Part shown: one piece after another, positions 19,689 through 21,326 of the stretch
How the letters are laid out: each line of letters opens with the position of its first letter
Numbering within the stretch: position 1 is the first letter of the stretch
Virus record (IMG/VR): IMGVR_UViG_3300047358_000355
Coordinates: 1 to 21,326 of that record
DNA: 21,326 nucleotides
Source: a virus
Reading direction: 5' to 3' (one strand)
The notes under the pieces: model-generated
What the model saw: only the letters and a program-made list of their open reading frames with translations
Database searches by the model: none
Told to the model about the DNA's origin: nothing
Position numbers and translations under genes: made by a program

Positions 19689-19849
19689 CAAGTGAAGAAT
19701 TACAAACACTATGTTTGAAACACCGACTTTCTGTCCAAGACGTATTCAGGAGTACAGGGCATAAACCTAATGATATTCGTGGATGGTTATCAGGCAAAAA
19801 GAAGATTCCTTGGTATGTTACCGAAGAATCTTTAACAAAAAAAAGCTAA
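19685..19849 (+). CDS. Small helix-turn-helix (Cro/XRE-like) protein, 54 aa
   Basis: MTSEELQTLCLKHRLSVQDV and FRSTGHKPNDIRGWLSGKKK follow the helix-turn-helix pattern of short XRE/Cro proteins (recognition helix with W and SGKKKIPWY wing-like end). A DNA-binding or regulatory role is likely but only half of a typical XRE domain is present. Closing gene of the micro-cluster. Confidence 0.55.
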   Translation: MTSEELQTLCLKHRLSVQDVFRSTGHKPNDIRGWLSGKKKIPWYVTEESLTKKS

Positions 19850-19899
19850 TACAGCGATCAACTACACCTGCGTAAGCAGATAGAATCCAGGAGAAAACA

Positions 19900-20157
19900 A
19901 TGGACGACAAAAAAGAAGCTCAGATTAAAGCTGGGCAAGATGCAAAGTTATTGCTTGAGAATCCTCAAATGATAGCAGCATTTAATACTGTACTTAATGG
20001 TGGATATCAACAATGGATATCTACAGATATTAAAGATACAGAAGGTAGAGAAGCACTTTATCACAAACAAAGAGCCATCTTAGAAGTTAAAAATACTCTA
20101 GTACAAACTATCGAGAACGGACAGATACTAGAAGAAGAACGCAAAGGAGGTAAGTGA
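19900..20157 (+). CDS. Pre-scaffold hypothetical protein, 85 aa
   Basis: An 85-residue helical protein (IKAGQDAKLLLENPQMIAAF, YQQWISTDIKDTEGREALYH, KNTLVQTIENGQILEEERK). I recall this composition (REALYHxxRAxxEVK...TIENG) from short phage proteins next to the scaffold gene. GGAGA (19891-19895) precedes ATG. It overlaps the scaffold start as TGATG. A chaperone or packaging accessory is possible. Confidence 0.65.
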   Translation: MDDKKEAQIKAGQDAKLLLENPQMIAAFNTVLNGGYQQWISTDIKDTEGREALYHKQRAILEVKNTLVQTIENGQILEEERKGGK

Positions 20158-21197
20158 TGAGTGACGATAATATACCTATGAAAGAAAGTAACGTGGGCGG
20201 AATTCCTTTAGGGGATGGCACTGTAAAAGGTGCGCAAGAAGCGCTTTTAGGTTTGATGAAGACTCCCAAAGAGCAACCTTTAGAAGACCAAGAAGACACA
20301 GAAACTCAGGAAGCAGTTTCTGAACAGGCAACGGATATTGCCGAATCAGTTGAAAATGAAACAGTAGAGCAAGATAAAGAATCTGATAATACTGTAGAAG
20401 ATAGTGTTGATAATACACCTCAAGAAGAAGTCGGAGAACCTAAAACATTTACTGTCAAAATAGATGGTAAAGATGTTGAGGTCAACGAAGATGAGCTTTT
20501 GGCGGGTTATAGTCGCACAGCTGATTACACTAGAAAAAGTCAAGTATTGGCAGAGCAACGCAAAAAGGCGGATGAAGAACTCGCAGCGACTCAACAAGAA
20601 AGACAGCGTTTACAATCTCAACTTGAACAACTATCTAAGGCAAATGAGAGTGAAATAGAAACACTCAAAAAAACTGACTGGGAAAGACTCAAGTTAACAA
20701 ATCAAACTGACTATTTGCTTAAAAAAGATCGTTACGATGATTTACTTGCACAACAAAAAGCTATTGATGAGCAAACAAATAAAATCGAACAGGAAAAAGC
20801 AAATGAATTTCGCAAAAAGTGGAATGAGTCTTTAGAAGAAAATAAAAAGTTAATTGTTAAGAAAATACCTAAATATTTTGATCCTGAAGAAGGAATAAAG
20901 TTGCAAAACAATATTCGTCAATTCGGACTGAATGAAGGATTGTCTGACGAAGAACTTGACTCAATGATTGATGCAAGAGCGGTTAATATTTTATATAAGG
21001 CTATGCTTTATGATCAATTACAGAGTACAAAAATATCTTCTAAAAAATCAAAAGTAGTTCCCAAGGTTCAAAGACCAGGAACACCATCCACTCGTGCAGA
21101 AGTCAGTAGCGAGAAAGTAAAAGCACATCGAGCAAGACTAAAAAGATCAGGGAAAGTTGATGATGCAGCGGCATTAATCAAATCCATGATGAAATAG
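20157..21197 (+). CDS. Capsid scaffolding protein
   Basis: I start at ATG 20157 (346 aa), seven bases after the strong AAAGGAGG (20142-20149), and not at GTG 20154, which is too near. The sequence is typical of a podovirus scaffold: an acidic, disordered first third (QEDTETQEAVSEQ), a VKIDGKDVEVNEDELLAGYS segment, a long coiled coil (about 130-230, AEQRKKADEELAATQQERQR) and a basic C-terminal helix (KVKAHRARLKRSGKVDDAAA) that usually binds coat protein. It directs prohead assembly and leaves before DNA entry. It lies directly before the capsid gene, as expected. Confidence 0.85.
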   Translation: MSDDNIPMKESNVGGIPLGDGTVKGAQEALLGLMKTPKEQPLEDQEDTETQEAVSEQATDIAESVENETVEQDKESDNTVEDSVDNTPQEEVGEPKTFTVKIDGKDVEVNEDELLAGYSRTADYTRKSQVLAEQRKKADEELAATQQERQRLQSQLEQLSKANESEIETLKKTDWERLKLTNQTDYLLKKDRYDDLLAQQKAIDEQTNKIEQEKANEFRKKWNESLEENKKLIVKKIPKYFDPEEGIKLQNNIRQFGLNEGLSDEELDSMIDARAVNILYKAMLYDQLQSTKISSKKSKVVPKVQRPGTPSTRAEVSSEKVKAHRARLKRSGKVDDAAALIKSMMK

Positions 21198-21230
21198 TCT
21201 AATACTAACTTTTAACACAAAGGTGTAATA

Positions 21231-21326
21231 ATGGCACAAGCAACAAATACATTTGAAACGTATGATGCTGTGGGTAACAGAGAAGATTTACAGAACGTAA
21301 TCTATAACATCTCTCCAACAGATACA
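21231..21326 (+). CDS. Major capsid protein, 5' part only (DUF5309-like)
   Basis: ATG 21231, after AAAGG (21220-21224), opens MAQATNTFETYDAVGNREDL, QNVIYNISPTDT and runs off the window end. The NTFxTYxxVGNREDL...VIYNISPTDTP start is the signature I recall for phage major head proteins of the DUF5309 type. Only 32 residues are visible. Confidence 0.82.
   Translation, partial: MAQATNTFETYDAVGNREDLQNVIYNISPTDT

Noticed and set aside
1-21326. CRISPR arrays, insertion sequences, rRNA genes
   Set aside because: No regularly spaced repeats of 23-40 bp, no transposase with terminal repeats and no rRNA-like sequence were seen. The zinc ribbon at 2694 is transposase-like but attached to a phosphoesterase.

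Overview
This window is a dense, AT-rich stretch of a tailed double-stranded DNA phage. The terminase large subunit, the 684-residue portal, the small basic proteins around them, the scaffold and the start of a major capsid protein look like those of marine podovirus-type phages (the uncultured surface-ocean and pelagiphage type). That assignment is inference from remembered protein families; no database could be searched. No rRNA, tRNA, CRISPR array, insertion sequence or integrase was seen.

Layout. (1) 16-5110, rightward: a small basic phage protein (DUF6321-like), an envelope-facing cassette (anchored Asn/Thr-rich protein, secreted Glu-rich protein, two tiny membrane proteins), then DUF3310, a zinc-ribbon metallophosphoesterase, an MT-A70 adenine methyltransferase and a terminase small subunit candidate, closed by a strong intrinsic terminator at 5131-5175. 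(2) 5179-6923, leftward: a recombination operon with an ERF-type annealing protein and a YqaJ-type exonuclease, plus two small genes. (3) 6924-7148: a divergent control region with a 120-nt tract that is 96% A+T. (4) 7149-12898, rightward: early genes for replication and DNA processing or modification, namely a helicase-loader-like protein, a winged-helix protein, a DUF1364 nuclease, a PP-loop (PAPS-reductase/DndC-like) enzyme, a Cys-rich zinc protein, an HNH endonuclease and a C5-cytosine methyltransferase. (5) 12899-14062: one leftward gene and about 0.74 kb without convincing genes but with promoter-, operator- and terminator-like signals. (6) 14063 to the right end: an AlpA-like regulator, then the packaging and head module (terL, small proteins, portal, a run of seven micro-genes, scaffold, capsid start). 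Most neighbours overlap by 4-29 nt, so translation is probably coupled.

The most striking item lies inside the cytosine methyltransferase gene. A second, 244-codon frame (11891-12625, +1 relative to dcm) is open throughout, has its own Shine-Dalgarno-like site and start, and encodes a protein with three WPTP repeats and a C-terminal LNPEWVEWLMGFP signature. I recall this as a recurrent but poorly described protein family. Its repeats are the same DNA that gives VA[YN]S motifs in the methyltransferase target-recognition region. This looks like a conserved dual-coding locus and is the best candidate for an undescribed system here.
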